64,000 nucleotides of DNA from assembly GCA_039583875.1 (NCBI GenBank), contig CM077147.1, positions 109,538,124-109,602,123 of the forward strand, given 5' to 3'. Every line of letters starts with the position of its first letter. Position 1 is the stretch's first letter. Positions 31,470-43,374 of the stretch are shown piece by piece. The notes beneath the pieces were generated by a model, which saw nothing but the letters and a program-made list of their open reading frames with translations, did not search any database and was not told where the DNA came from. A program made the position numbers and the translations under genes. The DNA comes from Platanthera guangdongensis (Eukaryota; Streptophyta; Magnoliopsida; Asparagales; Orchidaceae).

Positions 31470-33937
31470 TCAAGCTAGAGCATATATATCGATCATGCCC
31501 AGCTTGTCGCAAATGTGATGAAAAGAGGCGGATACTGGCTTGGTGAAAATATCAGCCAGCTCTTTATTGGAGGTGACGAACGAAGTACAAATTTGTTCCT
31601 TCAGAATCTCCTCTCGAATGAAATGGTTGTCAACTTTTATGTGCTTGGTTCTCTCATGGAAGACCAGATATTTAGAGATGTATATGGCAGCTTTGTTGTC
31701 ACAAAACATAGGTAGAGGATGGTCGTAGACCTCTCCTAAGTCAAGCATAAGAGCCCGTAACCACTTCAGCTCACACGTGATCGATGCCATACTTCGGTAT
31801 TCTGCTTCGCACTGGACCTGGAGACTACCGACTGTTTCTTGCTTTTCCAGCTCACAAGGTCCCCCCCCCCACAATGGTGCAAAAACCTGAAGTAGACTTG
31901 CAATCTCCTTGGTCATCGGCATAGCTTGAATCAGAGTACGCCTCAACCCTTAAATGGCCATTCTTCTGAAAGAGAAGTCCTTTCCAGGGAGCTGATTTAA
32001 TATACTCCAATATCTTCAGGGCCGACTGTAAATGGCACTCCCTAGGAGCTTGCATGAATTGGCTAACCTTGCCAACAGCATAGGCAATGTCCGGTCTGGT
32101 CACTATGAGATATATGAGTTTACCAACCAGACGTCTGTACCTCGTAACATCGGAAAGAAGATGAGAGTCATCTGTCCATGTTTTATCTTCTCCAGTCGTC
32201 ATGGGACATCAGGCAGGTTTAGCCCTAGTCATCCCTGCCTCTTTTAACAAGTCAAGAGCATACTTTCGTTGGGATAGGACAAGAGAAGCGGGCTTCCAAG
32301 AAATTTCTATCCCCAGAAAGTATTTTGGAGAGCCCATATCGTTTGTAAGCAGGTGTTGCCGAAGATGCTTCTTGGTCAAGATTTTCTCAGCTTGGTCATC
32401 TCCAGTGAGAAGAATACCATCCACATATATTGCAAGCACCACTAGGCCCGGAGATATTTTACGAGTAAATAGGGAGTGATCAGCAGAACTCCTCGTAAAA
32501 CCAACAGCCACCACAATCCCGCTAAACTTGTCAAACCAAGCGCGAGGACTTTGTTTTAGACCATAGATATCCTTCTTGAGCCGAAAAACTTGTGTCTCTC
32601 CCTGAGCAACATACCTCGGAGGTTGTTCCATGTAGACATCCTCTTGAAGATCCCCATAAAGAAAGGCATTCTTCACATCCAGTTTTGAAATGGGCCAATC
32701 TCTGTTGACATCCATAGAGAGAAGGACCTGAATATTGCTGAGACGAGCAATTTGAGAGAAGGTGTCAAAGTAATCAACGCTATAAGTTTGGGTAAACCCC
32801 TTGGCAACAAGCTGAGCCTTGTAACGATCCACACTGCCATCGGGGAGGAATTTCACCACAAAAACCCAGCGACTGCCAACAAAATCGGTGCCAACAGGAG
32901 GAGGAACTAGGGTCCAAATACCTCGTTTAGTGAGAGTAGCAATCTCATCATTCATGGCAGCCTTCCAATGCGGAATGGCAAGGTCCTCCTGATAGGAACG
33001 GGGGTGGAAGTGGAAGAGATAGACAGTGCGAAGTCCCTGTGAGCAGGCGTCAGACGATCATATGAAACAATTGCAGCAAGCGAATGCTGGGTACAAGCCT
33101 GAACCCCTTTGTGAAGGGCAATGGGGAGGTCCAGGTCAGCAGGCACCTCAGTATTAGAAGCATCCGTGGTGGAGAGAGCTGGCCTGAGAGGAGAGAGCGA
33201 CGGCAGTGAAGAAGAGCGAGATGGAGGAGGTGGAGAGGGAGGAGTAGAGGATGGAGATGGAGGAGGAAAGATCTCAGTAGGAGGGGATGGGATGGAGGGA
33301 AGAGGAGGAGGAAGACTAGAGCCCACATGAAGAGGAGAGGAGTCATCAAATAAATAGGAAGCATTTTCGAAGAAGGTAACGTCTGCGGAGATGAATTGTT
33401 TGTGAAGGATGGGATCAAAACAACAATAGTCTTTCTGAGTGATAGAGTAGCCCAGAAAGACACATTTGGTGGAGCGAGGGGAGAGTTTGTCGCGGGTGGC
33501 GGAGGGAGCATGCACAAATGTCGTGCAGCCAAAGATACGTAGAGGAAGAGGAAAGGGATCCTTTCCTGGATAGAGAATGGAGAAGGACGTTTTACCGCGG
33601 AGAACAGTGGAGGGAATGCGATTGATTAGGTAGCAATAAATGAGAACAGCATAGCCCCAGTAGGAGCAGGGGACATGCATTTGCGCAAGTATGGTGCGAG
33701 CAACATCAAGGAGGTGATGGTTTTTGCGTTCCGCCACCCCATGTTTTTGGGAGGTGTAAACACAACTTGTTTGATGAAGAATTCCATGTTGCGTACAAAA
33801 TGAGGAAAAGCTTGACTAATGTATTCTTTGGCATTATCAGAGCGTAATACTTTAATAGAAACATCAAACTGATTTTTGATTAAATGATAAAAAGATTGTC
33901 GTACATCAAATAGTTCAGAGCGTTCTCATAAGAGATA
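31470..33937 (-). pseudogene. Cop-K integrase (second part), RT and RNase H
   Basis: Integrase catalytic positions VLRSDNAKEY and, after a frameshift at about 33740, MAERKNHHLLDVARTIL. Then a Pro/Ser-rich linker. RT: GIWTLVPPP, WVFVVKFLPDGSVDRYKAQLVAKGFTQ, KLDVKNAFLYGDLQEDVYMEQPP, and at about 32425 AIYVDGILLTGDD, where the catalytic YVDD has become YVDG. RNase H: SGFCTIV, EAEYRSMASI, FCDNKAAIYIS, HIKVDNHFIRE and ADIFTKP. Frames are joined by shifts at about 33740, 32950, 32205 and 31900. The lost second Asp alone would abolish RT activity. Confidence 0.88.
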
Positions 33938-33942
33938 CACCC

Positions 33943-35831
33943 TATAACGCCCCAAAATTTGAAAGTGTGACAGCCAGCATTGGGAGCCCCATCTGGTGTC
34001 GACACAAAGGTTGCGGTGTCGACACAACGCCAGGGTGTCGACACAACGCCAGGGTGTCGACACAGGGTGTCGACACAGGGTGTCGACACAGGGTGTCGAC
34101 ACAGGGTGTCGACACAGGGTCTCGACACAGGGTCTCGACACAGGGTCTCGACACAGGGTCTCGACACAAGGTCTCGACAGGGTCTCAACAAAGTGTCTCG
34201 ACACAAGCTGTGTTCGAGTTTGACGCGGACGGATCATGAACCGTGCGGTGTTCGGCCCAGTTTTTCCACTTCAGGCTCGGATCATAGTCGTTCATTTCTT
34301 TATTTTGGGATCCGACAGTTGGGGGTTATTCCTACTGGGATATACCCGGGATTAGGGTTTCAAATCCCTCATTTTTCTCTTCACTGGTTCTCGATCTAAG
34401 ATCTAGAGAGAGGGGAGATCAAAGAGGAAGAAGAAGGCTATATCTGGTCACCAGTGGAATTTTGGAGCTTAAAATCGCGAGCCGACTTCGGATCTACGGA
34501 GGCAAGGAGGGTGTGGTGCTTTTCATCCGCATACTTTTCCATGGCGCCAAGGAAGAACGCTAGGGTAACGATTCTCTACTTGAGCATGTGAAGCTCTACT
34601 TCTTTTGCATAGGGAAGCCCGCTCTCGCGAGTTTGCAGTGGGTTTGAGGCGTTCCTTCGGGTAGACATAAATAGTCCCCGTTGTGTACATGTAGATTCTG
34701 TATTCGAGAACGGACATAGGCATGATGTGTGAAGCCTACCAGGACAAGTTGCTCTGGATCGGTGATGTTGCATTGCATAAGGGCCAGAGAAGACTCCGTG
34801 CGAATGGTTGTTTTTTTCGGGTTTTCTATGTGGTAGATTACAACAGGGAGCCTTGGGGATTAACTCTTAGGTGCACCCGAAAAATAGGGCAGATGCGTGA
34901 TTCTACCAACATGGTGGCCTGGGAGCCAACTTGAACATAACCGGGTTATTTGAAGTGTGTAACGGAAGCGGGACTTGGAGAAGTTTGACCCGCGCATATG
35001 CCTTAAATTGTCGTTGCGATGTGAGTACGGGTTAGGCGGAACCGTATCCGTTCTATGTCGCTCGGTTGGAGTTGTTGGCATAGATGAGGGTCTTAGGCAG
35101 TCTATGGCTTAAAATGACGTGACCAATGCCTGAAAGACAAATGCTCATAGTTTGGTCGTCAAAGTGGCGGTGGTGGGACCGAGATGTCTATGGATTTAAT
35201 TGACGTGACATTGAGCGGGTCACTGAGAATGTGTCCTGAGTGCACGGGGCGTGTGGCCGTGTGTGCCAACGCCTGTGATGAAATGTATATATATACTGCT
35301 TGGTTATGTTAATAAAGTGCAGGGAAGGAGCATCGCCGCCCCGAGTTGGGGGCGGGATCGTTACAATTTGGTCAGCATTGCTGACCATTGCTTTGGTTTG
35401 CCACTGTTGCGGTGGATTGTGCTTGCAGGTGTTGCGGAGCCGAGCGTTAAATAGCGGGCTAAAGCCCAAGTTGCTGTGCTGGCCCTCGAAGGCCTAATAC
35501 TTAGTGTTTTCTTTTATTCACGTATGGCCGGCCTGCGTGCCGAGATTTGGAAAACACTTCTATTTGAGTAAGCAATTGTAAAGTCTTAAGGCCATTGTAC
35601 TTGTGTATTTGTACGTTCATTCTGTGGCTTGTTAGCGGACATTCATGCTAGTGTTGGGTTCTTTATTCTTGCAACTATTAATAATTACTTCCGCTAGAAT
35701 GCTCTGTGTAGGACGTTGATATGAGTTGGATGGTTTCCATTGAGTAACCGCCCGGTCTATCTGTGGTATATGGCTTCGGGCCCCGGCCGGACGTACTGCT
35801 ATATGTTATGCGACGGATTGGGGGTGTTACA
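33943..35831 (+). repeat. 5' LTR of Tek-G (1889 bp)
   Basis: Starts TATAACGCCCC (the 3' LTR has TGTAACGGCCC) and ends GGGGGTGTTACA. Many colinear small ORFs recur in the 3' LTR and are not genes. Confidence 0.92.
33995..34205 (+). repeat. 13-bp tandem array of GGTGTCGACACAG (Tek-G 5' LTR)
   Basis: About 13-14 units; five successive units are identical, and later units change to GGTCTCGACACAG. The core GTGTCGACAC is a perfect 10-bp palindrome. It sits about 50 bp into the LTR. The array produces repeat-peptide ORFs on both strands that are not genes. Confidence 0.9.
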
Positions 35832-35846
35832 ATTTGGTATCAGCCT
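35832..35846 (+). other. Primer-binding site of Tek-G (initiator Met tRNA)
   Basis: ATTTGGTATCAGCC directly after the 5' LTR. The leader 35847-36084 holds nothing else. Confidence 0.85.
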
Positions 35847-36084
35847 ACTGGTTTCGATCATGCTTACATGAATTCGTGGGCGAATTCTTTTAAGGGGTGG
35901 TGAGCACATGTGTGTGCGTCATCGTTATAACAACAAAAGAACCCATGAATGTCCACTTAGGAATGAAAATACATGTGTTTGAGGAACCTGCGCGTTCATA
36001 TAATTGCGTTTTGCAATTTTGTTTGGTCGCTTAATGGTGTTTTGTACAACTATAGGTGACCAGAAGCGGTGCTGGGCTGTCATA

Positions 36085-37202
36085 ATGCCGAGTTTCTGAG
36101 GCTAGTAGTGCACCAAACAATGCTCATGCAACACCTCCATCGGCTGAGACCATATGATTGGTGGCCAAAGCAGTGTTTGCCATGATCAATGTGCAGCCTG
36201 CAAGGCAAATGCAGTAGCCCTCTCCTGCGATGGAGCAGGTACCTCTTCTAGAGGATGAGCCGAAAAGAGTGGAGCAAGTAGTAGTGGAGTCTTTGGTGCC
36301 GAGACGAGCAACTGAAAGGCGGCTCAAGCACGTTATGAGCTTTAATCCTCCAGTGTTCTTGAGGTTTTGAATCCCATCTCAAGCTAAAGATTGGCTCTCC
36401 TGGATAAAGAGAGTCTTGACAGCAACTGAGACAGAGGAGTGGCAGATGACCACTATAGCTACGTTCCTGTTGGATGGAGACGCTAGGCTGTGGTGGGAGG
36501 GTTTGGAGCTGCATCTATTGAGAGGAAGGCAACTTATAGACATCTCGATGGAAGAGTTCTTGAGACTGTTCTTGTCTAGGTACCTCCCTTCGACGCAGAG
36601 GATAGCTTTGGAGAATGAGTTCTAGAGATTGGTACAAGGAGAGAGTAGCGTGGATGAGTATCTCCACGAGTTTATTCGGTTGGGTCGTTATGCTAGCTCT
36701 ATGTTCGGGGATGAGGAGCATAAGACCAACCGTTTCTACGAAGGTCTGAGAGATGACTTGAGGCTACTACTCTCGGGGTCGATGACGCAGGGCTTCTTGA
36801 CCCTGGTCAACACGGCCCGCTCTTTGGAAAAGGATATGAAGAATGTACAAGCAAAGAAAGGCTTTGGTGATAAGAAGTCTGAGTTCAAGATGCCGACTAC
36901 CTCAAAGTCTGGGTACCGTAAGTTGTTTAAGAAGGCTAGGACTTCGGGTCCAGCTCCTTTTTCCGGTGCTTCTGGGGCGACTACGGGTCGGACCCAGGAT
37001 GCATGTTTTACTTGTGGGAAGCCTGAGAACTTTTCCCGTGACTGCTGGAGTGGACGTCCCAAGTCCTAAAGGAAGCCGGGAGCAACTTATGAAGAGAAGG
37101 GCAAGGCAGTGGAGTCAACCGCGTCCCATTATGCTCCAGCTCAACCAAGGGTTTATAATCTTTGCCAACATGAGGCCATTAAGCAAGCGGATATGGTGTC
37201 AG
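36085..37202 (+). pseudogene. Tek-G gag pseudogene
   Basis: ATG 36085 is followed by a stop after four codons. The downstream frame is recognisable as gag: RRLKHVMSFNPP, FLLDGDARLWWEGLEL, LSRYLPSTQRIALENEF, a stop, YLHEFIRLGRYASSMF, then the knuckle [14 protein letters not shown] in which the zinc-binding His is Asn. A stop at 37067-37069 precedes a tail that still reads in frame up to the intron-like donor. Broken. Confidence 0.8.
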
Positions 37203-37278
37203 GTATGGATTAACTTCATAGAGAGTCAAATTATTTTATACTTGGTATGTGCGTGTTACCTTACCACTGCTTGTTTAG
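37203..37278 (+). other. Intron-like GT...AG spacer between gag and protease (Tek-G, 76 bp)
   Basis: Donor TGTCAG|GTATGG, acceptor TTGTTTAG|GA. Removal joins the gag VSG codon to [16 protein letters not shown] in frame, phase 1, exactly as in Tek-A, Tek-C and Tek-H. Confidence 0.65.
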
Positions 37279-40200
37279 GATTTGTTTTGAATTGCGAGTA
37301 TCCGGTGAGAGCACTCTTTGATACGGGAGCTTCACACTCATTTTTGTCCGAAGGGTTCATATCACGCATCGAAGTACCTTCTTCGGTGGCAAAGGACAAA
37401 CTGGATGTGTTGTTGCCCAATGGGTGTTCAATGCGCGCGGAGAGAATATATGGTGTACATATTCGTATTGGGAGTCAGGAGTTCTATTTGCTGGCGTCGT
37501 TACTGCTGCTGGTGGAGTTCGACGTAATATTGTGCATGGACTGGCTCTCGGAGCAGCAAGCTTTTATTGATTGTGGTCGAAAGGAAGTCAAGTTGAGAAC
37601 AGGTCGTGAGATGACTTTTACAGGCTTGAAAGGGTCGAGCAAGTCTTTGATGTCTGCTCTTCAGGTGGTGAAGGCGGTTAGTGCTGGTGCAGAGCTGTTC
37701 TTTACGCTAGTGGAGGTTGCAAAGCCTAAGCCTTCATTGGATAGTATTTCAGTGGTAGCTGAGTACCCTGATGTGTTCCCTGGTGATCTTCCTGGAGACC
37801 CGCCTCAACGGGAGATATATTTCACGATCGAGCTAGTGTCAGGTGCGAAACCTGTGTCACGCTCTCCATATCAGCTAGCGCCTAGGGAGATGGCAGAGCT
37901 AAAGGTGCAACTTCAAGAGTTGTTGGAGCAAGGTTACGTGCATCCAAGTTCTTCGCCTTGGAGCGCACCGGTCCTCTTTGCTATGAAGAAGGATGGAAGT
38001 TTGAGACTATGTATAGATTATCGGGAGCTAAACAAGCTAACGGAAAAGAACAAGTACCTGATCCCAAGGATTGATGATCTCTTTGATCAGTTAGTCGGGT
38101 CGATGGTGTACTCAAAGTTGGACCTCAAGTCCGGTTACTATCAACTGAGAATAAGGGAAAGTGATATCCCTAAGACAGCGTTCAGTACGAGATACGGGCA
38201 TTATGAGTTTATGGTCATGCCGTTTGGGCTGACCAATGCGCCGTCGGTGTTCATGGATTTGATGAACAAGACTTTTCGGGAGTACTTGGACCATTTTGTG
38301 ATCATCTTCATCGACGATATTTTGGTGTACTCGCAGAGTGAGGAGGATCCCTTCAGGCATCTACATTTGGTTTTGGAGATGTTGAGGAGGAATCAGTTGT
38401 ATGCCAAGTTCTCTAAATGTGAGTTTTGGTTGTCCTCAGTGGCATTCCTCGGTCATATAGTGAGTGGAGAGGGCATTGCGGTGGATCTGGCGAAGATTAT
38501 TGCGATACGAGAGTGGCCTGTGCTTGCTATGGTAGCGGAAGTCCGGAGTTTTCTAGGGCTTGCCGGCTATTACAGGCGCTTCATGGAGAACTTCTCACGG
38601 GTAGCGTTACCTCTCACTACTTTGACGAGGAGGAGCAGAAGTTCGTTTAGATGTCGGAGTGCGCACGAGCTTTTGAGGAGTTGAAGTGTCGGTTGACCAC
38701 GGCGCCTGTGTTGAGTTCGTCGAGTGGGACCAAAGGTTTGGAGATTTATAGCGATGCGTCGGGCAGTGGTTTGGGTTGCATGCTACTGCAACATGGACGC
38801 GTTATAGCATATGACTCGAGACAGCTGAAAGTGCATGAGAGGAATTATCTGGTCCACGACTTGGATTTACCGGCCTTGATTTTTGCCTTGAAGCTGTGGA
38901 GACATTATTTGTACGGTGTGAAGATTGATATCTATACCGATCACAAGAGCCTGAAATATTTGCTGGATCAGAAAGATTTGAACATGTGGTAGCGTAGATG
39001 GATGGAGTTCCTGGGGGACTATACATTCAAGATCCACTACATGCCTGGTAAAGGTAATGCGGTTGCGGACGCATTGAGTCGTCGGGACCCAGCTCAAGCC
39101 AATTGGCTGTCTCTCCATGACGAGCGGTTGGTTCGGGAGTTGGAGGCATTAGAGATATTTTGCGTGGATAAGCAGTCAAGTGCAGAAGCACTACTGAATT
39201 GGACTGAAGTCCAGTATGACCTGGCTGATCGGATTCGGCAGGCTTTGGATTTGGATGGCCACATGAAGCATATCATGGTTGAAGCTCTGGATGGGTCAAA
39301 TTCCCAATTCGTCGTTGAGGATGGATTGCTTTAGAAGGACGGTCGTCTGTGCGTCTCAAACGTGGTCAATTTGCGGGTGGAATTATTGTACGAGGCACAT
39401 CATAACAAGTACTCAATTAACCCGGGGAGCACGAAGATGTACCGCGATGTTAAGAAATTGTTCTGGTGGAGAGGACTGAAAAAGGATGCGGCGCTCTACG
39501 TCGTGAAGTGTCAAACTTGTGCCTTGGTGAAAGTGGAGTGCCAAAAGCCGGGAGGATTCTTGAAGTCCTTGCTTATTCCGGAGTGGAAGTACGACGACAT
39601 TACTATGGACTTTGTCAACGGGTTGCCAAGGTCGCAAAAGGGGAACAACACCATTTGGGTGGTCGTAGATCGTCTAACGAAGGTGTCGCACTTCATTCCG
39701 CATAGGAAGGATGACCGGTTGAGAAATTGGCAACGTTGTATGTGGATAACATAGTATGGCTTCACGGTGTGCCCCGCAACATCATGAGTGACCGGGATGG
39801 GCGGTTCATGTCCAACGATTGGAGGTTGGTGTAGCAGATGTTGGGAACGAAGCTGAGTTTTAGCACAGCCTTCCATCCCCAGACGGATGGGAAGACCGAG
39901 AGGGTCAATAGGACAATGAAAGACATGCTTCGCATGTGTGTCCTGGACTTTGGAAAGCAGTGGGAAGATCATCTATACTTGGTGGAGTTCGCGTACAACA
40001 ATAGCTACCAGGCGAGCATACAAATGTCGCCCTTCAAGGCCCTTTATGGTAGAAGATGTCGCACGCCGTTGCCTTGGTTGGAAACGGGTGAGTCAAAGTT
40101 GTACAAGTGCCAAGAGGTGGAAGATGCTATGTCTTTGGTTCGAATGATTCGAGAGAGAGGTTGCTTATCGCTCATGACCGGCAAGCGTAGTACTATAATG

Positions 40201-40658
40201 TCAAGCACAGGAACGTGGAGTTCGCTGTCGGCGATTGGGTGTACTTGAAAATCAAGTTGTTCAATGGTGTCTCGCGGGTGAGGTGCTTGAAGAAGCTAAG
40301 CCCGAGGTACCTTGGACCATTTGAGGTTCTGGAGCGGATGGGTGAAGCAGCATACCAGTTGAAGCTGTTAGTGGAGCTTAATGGTCTACATGATGTATTC
40401 CATATATTGGTGCTAAGGATGGCGGTACAAGAGCCTACGCAAGTGATCGCGATCGATCAAGTGTCGGTCGATAGTGGGTTGACGACGAAGGTCAAGCCCG
40501 TATGTATTGAAGACTCGGAAGTCAGGCGGCTACGTAATAAAGAGATCAGGATGGTCAAGGTCCGTTGGGACAGTTGTGGTTGCGAGGATCTCTCTTGGGA
40601 GCGAGAACAAACCATGCTGGAGGACTACCCAGAGTTATTCCTTTCAGGTATTGTTTAA
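37279..40658 (+). pseudogene. Tek-G pol: protease, RT, RNase H, integrase, chromodomain-like tail
   Basis: Open to about 38630: protease [13 protein letters not shown], linker [13 protein letters not shown] with [18 protein letters not shown] and intact FIDDILVYS. Then a frameshift; RNase H 38651-38992 ([22 protein letters not shown]); a stop after MW; 39002-39334 (ADALSRR); a stop after EDGLL; integrase HHCC finger ending KCQTC, DDITMDF, frameshift at about 39720, SDRDGRFMS out of frame, QTDGKTERVNRT in the next frame; frameshift at about 40165; tail 40215-40658 with DWVYLKIKLFNG and MVKVRWDSCGCEDLSWE. At least five breaks, so inactive. Confidence 0.9.
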
Positions 40659-40705
40659 GTTTTATGTTTCTTTCCTTTATGTAATTTCGAGGATGAATTT
40701 CTTTT

Positions 40706-40719
40706 AAGATGGAGAGAGT
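40706..40719 (+). other. Polypurine tract of Tek-G
   Basis: AAGATGGAGAGAGT, immediately before the 3' LTR. Confidence 0.8.
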
Positions 40720-42459
40720 TGTAACGGCCCAAAATTTGAAAGTGTGACAGCCAGCATTGGGAGCCCCATCTGGTGTCGACACAAAGTCTGCAGTGTAGAC
40801 ACACCGACAGGGTGTCGACACAGGGTGTCGACACAGGGTCTCGATACAGGGTGTCGACATATGGTCTCGGCACAGGGTCTCGACACAGGGTCTTGACACA
40901 AGGTATCGACAGTGTCGACACAGGGTCTCGATAGTGTCGACACAGGGTCTCAGCAGGGTGTCGACAAAATATCTCGACACAATCTGTGTTCGAGTTTGAC
41001 GCGGACGGATCGTGAACCGTGCGGTGTTCGACCCAGTTTTTCCACTTCAGGCCCGGATCATAGTCGTTCGTTTCTTTTTTTTGGGATCCAAATACTGGGG
41101 GTTATTCCTACTGGGATATTCCCGGGATTAGGGTTTCAAATCCCTCATTTTCTATTCGCTGGTTCTCGGTCTAAGATCTAGAGAGAGGGGAGAGCAAAGA
41201 GGAAGAAGAAGGCTAGATCCGGTCACCGGTGGAGTTTCAGAGCTCCAAATCGCGAGCCGACTTCGGATCTACGGAGGCAAGGAGGGTGTGGTGCTTTTCA
41301 TCCGTATATATTTCCATGGCGCTAAGGAAGAACGCTAGGGTAACGATTATCTACTTGAGCATGTGAAGCTCTACTTCTTTTGCATAGGGAAGCCCGCTCT
41401 CGCGAGTTTGCGGTGAGTTTAAGGTGTTCCTTCGGGTAGACATGAATAGTCCCCGTTGTGTACATGTAGAGTCTGTATTCGAGAACGGACATAGGCATGA
41501 TGTGTGAAGTCTACCCGGACAAGTTGGTCTGGATCGGTGATGTTGCATTGCATAAGGCCCGGAGAATACTCCGTGCGAATGGTTGTTTTCTTCGGGTTTT
41601 CTACGTGGTAGATTGCAACAGGGAGCCTTGGGTATTAACTCCTAGGTGCACCCGGAAAACTGGGCAGATGCATGATTCTGCCAACCTGGTGGTCTGGGAG
41701 CCAACTTGAACATAACCGGGTTATGTGAAGTGTGTAACGGAAGCGGGACTCGGAGAAGTTTGACCCGCGCATATGGCTTAAATTGTCGTTGCAATGTGAG
41801 CACGGGTTAGGAGGAACCGTACACGTTCTTTGTTGTTCGGTTCGAGTCGTTGGCATAGATGAGGGTCTTAGGCGGTTTATGGCTTAAAATGACGTGACCA
41901 ATGCCTGAAAGACAAATGCATATAGTTTGGCCGTCAAAGTGGCGGTGGTGGGACCGAAATGTCTATGGCTTTAATTGACGTGGCATTGAGCGGGTCACTG
42001 AGAATGTGCCCTGAGTGCACGGGGCGTGTGGTCGTGCGTGCCAACGCCTGTGATGAAATGTATATATATACTGCATGGTTATGCTAATAAAGTGCAGGGA
42101 AGGAGCATCGCCGCCCCGAGTTGGGGGCGGGATCGTTATAATTTGGTCAGCTTTGCTGACCGTTGCTTTGGTTTGCCACCGTTGCGGTGGATTGTTCTTG
42201 TAGGTGCTGCGGAGCCGAGCGGTAAGTAGAGGGCAAAAGCCCAAGTTGCTTTGCTGGCCCTCGAAGGCCTAATGCTTAGTGTTTTCTTTTATTCATGTAT
42301 GGCCGGCCTGCGTGCCGAGGTTTGGAAAACACTTCTATTTGAGTAAGCAATTATAAGGCCTTAAGGCCATTATACTTGTGTATTTGTACGTTCATTCCGT
42401 GGCTTGTTAGTGGATATTCATGATAGTGTTGGGTCCTTTATTCTTGCAACTATTAATAA

Positions 42460-43214
42460 GAGAATTGATATTAGCAGTCCTTCAATGGATATTCGCAGTC
42501 CAAAATGAAATGAAAAGTCCTCCTTTATGAAACCCCTTATTATTTAACTCACACCCCATGGTTTACTGTTTCTCACCCCCGAATGCGGTCTCCTTCGTGA
42601 TCCCAACCTCGCCGACCCCTGTTCGCCCCGGACGCCGCCTCCTTCTCGATCCCAACCTCTCCGGCCCCTGTTACCCGTGTCGGCGGGATCTACGACCCCT
42701 GTGCAGGAGACTTCTTCACTGTGGACGTTCCCGACAGCACCGGGCACAAACTCGTTGCAGCCGGCGCCCTTGCAGTTTATGTCGAGGATCAACATCCCGA
42801 GGATGGAGTTTCAGAGCGGCCGAGGGGGGAGTGGGATGCCAATGGGGTCGATGTTTCCGGCGGCGCAACATCTAGGGCTAGGGATTGCTGATTCGAACCT
42901 TGAAATGTTGGGTGCCATTAATGCCTATAACCGTAGTGGAGGCGGCGGGGTGTTGATGAACTCCGATCATGGTCCGGCAATGGATCGGCGCCGACAGCAG
43001 CAGTAGCAGCAAGGTTCGGAAAGTGGAGGCGAAGATCGGCATAGCAACTCTCAGTAGAGGGAGATCAAATCGTAAGTGGGGAGATTAATTCTCACTTCTA
43101 CCTAAGAACTTTGTTTGAACTGCGAGTTTTATTTTGGACTACGATTATAATCTATAGACTGCGACTAGAAGTGGACTGTGAATAGCCATTTATGGACTGC
43201 TAATATCAATTCTC
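42460..43214. mobile_element. MULE-T : TIR transposon (755 bp) with captured gene fragment
   Basis: Perfect 21-bp terminal inverted repeats beginning GAGAATTGATATTAGCAG, at 42460-42480 and 43194-43214. The similarity continues inward another 21 bp with about four mismatches. Subterminal AGTCC/GGACT words recur. Long TIRs with an 8-9 bp duplication suggest a Mutator-like (Pack-MULE type) element; hAT is the alternative. No transposase. GC-rich coding-like sequence inside contrasts with AT-rich ends. Confidence 0.82.
42677..43066 (+). pseudogene. TCP transcription factor C-terminal fragment (class I, TCP7/TCP21-like)
   Basis: The frame reads SSLWTFPTAPGT, then APLQFMSRINIPRMEFQ, GRGGSGMPMGSMFP, QHLGLGIADSNLEMLGAINA, YNRSG, MNSDH, a Gln-rich stretch and SGGEDRHSNSQ. 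This is the conserved C-terminal part of plant class I TCP proteins of the TCP7/TCP21 group. The DNA-binding bHLH-like TCP domain is absent. A stop (TAG in a Gln run, near 43004) interrupts the end. Lying within the terminal repeats of MULE-T, it is best read as a captured host gene piece. Family assignment is from memory of conserved motifs. Confidence 0.72.
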
Positions 43215-43374
43215 ATTAATAATTTCTTCTGCTAGAATGCTCTATGTAGGACGTTAATATGAGTTGGATGTTTTCTATTGAGTAACCTCCCGGTCTGTCT
43301 GTGGTATATGGCGTCAGGCCCCGGCCAGACCTACTGCTATATGCTATGCGACGGATAGGGGGTGTTACACACCC

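Larger units (their letters stand above)
42452..43222. repeat. 8-bp target duplication ATTAATAA around the TIR element
   Basis: ATTAATAA at 42452-42459 and 43215-43222; the uninterrupted site in the 5' LTR reads ATTAATAATTACTTCC. A 9-bp duplication with one mismatch (TATTAATAA and CATTAATAA) is also possible. Confidence 0.8.
33943..43369 (+). mobile_element. Tek-G : complete Ty3/Gypsy chromovirus inside the Cop-K integrase
   Basis: LTRs 33943-35831 (1889 bp) and 40720-43369 (1887 bp after removing the MULE insert and its duplication), Met-type primer site, gag, intron-like spacer, pol with chromodomain-like tail, polypurine tract. It is a third family, related in pol to Tek-B/C. The duplication CACCC confirms both ends. 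Confidence 0.94.
40720..43369 (+). repeat. 3' LTR of Tek-G, carrying a MULE-like insert
   Basis: TGTAACGGCCC ... GGGTGTTACA. The palindromic word array is at about 40770-40985, shorter and more degenerate than in the 5' LTR. Split at 42460-43214 by a TIR element. Confidence 0.92.
33938..43374. repeat. 5-bp target duplication CACCC around Tek-G
   Basis: CACCC at 33938-33942 and 43370-43374, directly outside the Tek-G LTRs; the Copia integrase is interrupted here. Confidence 0.88.

Noticed and set aside
33995..34205. Regular 13-bp direct repeats resembling a CRISPR array
   Set aside because: Units are contiguous without spacers, sit inside an LTR, recur in the partner LTR, and the genome is a plant. 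It is a tandem word array.
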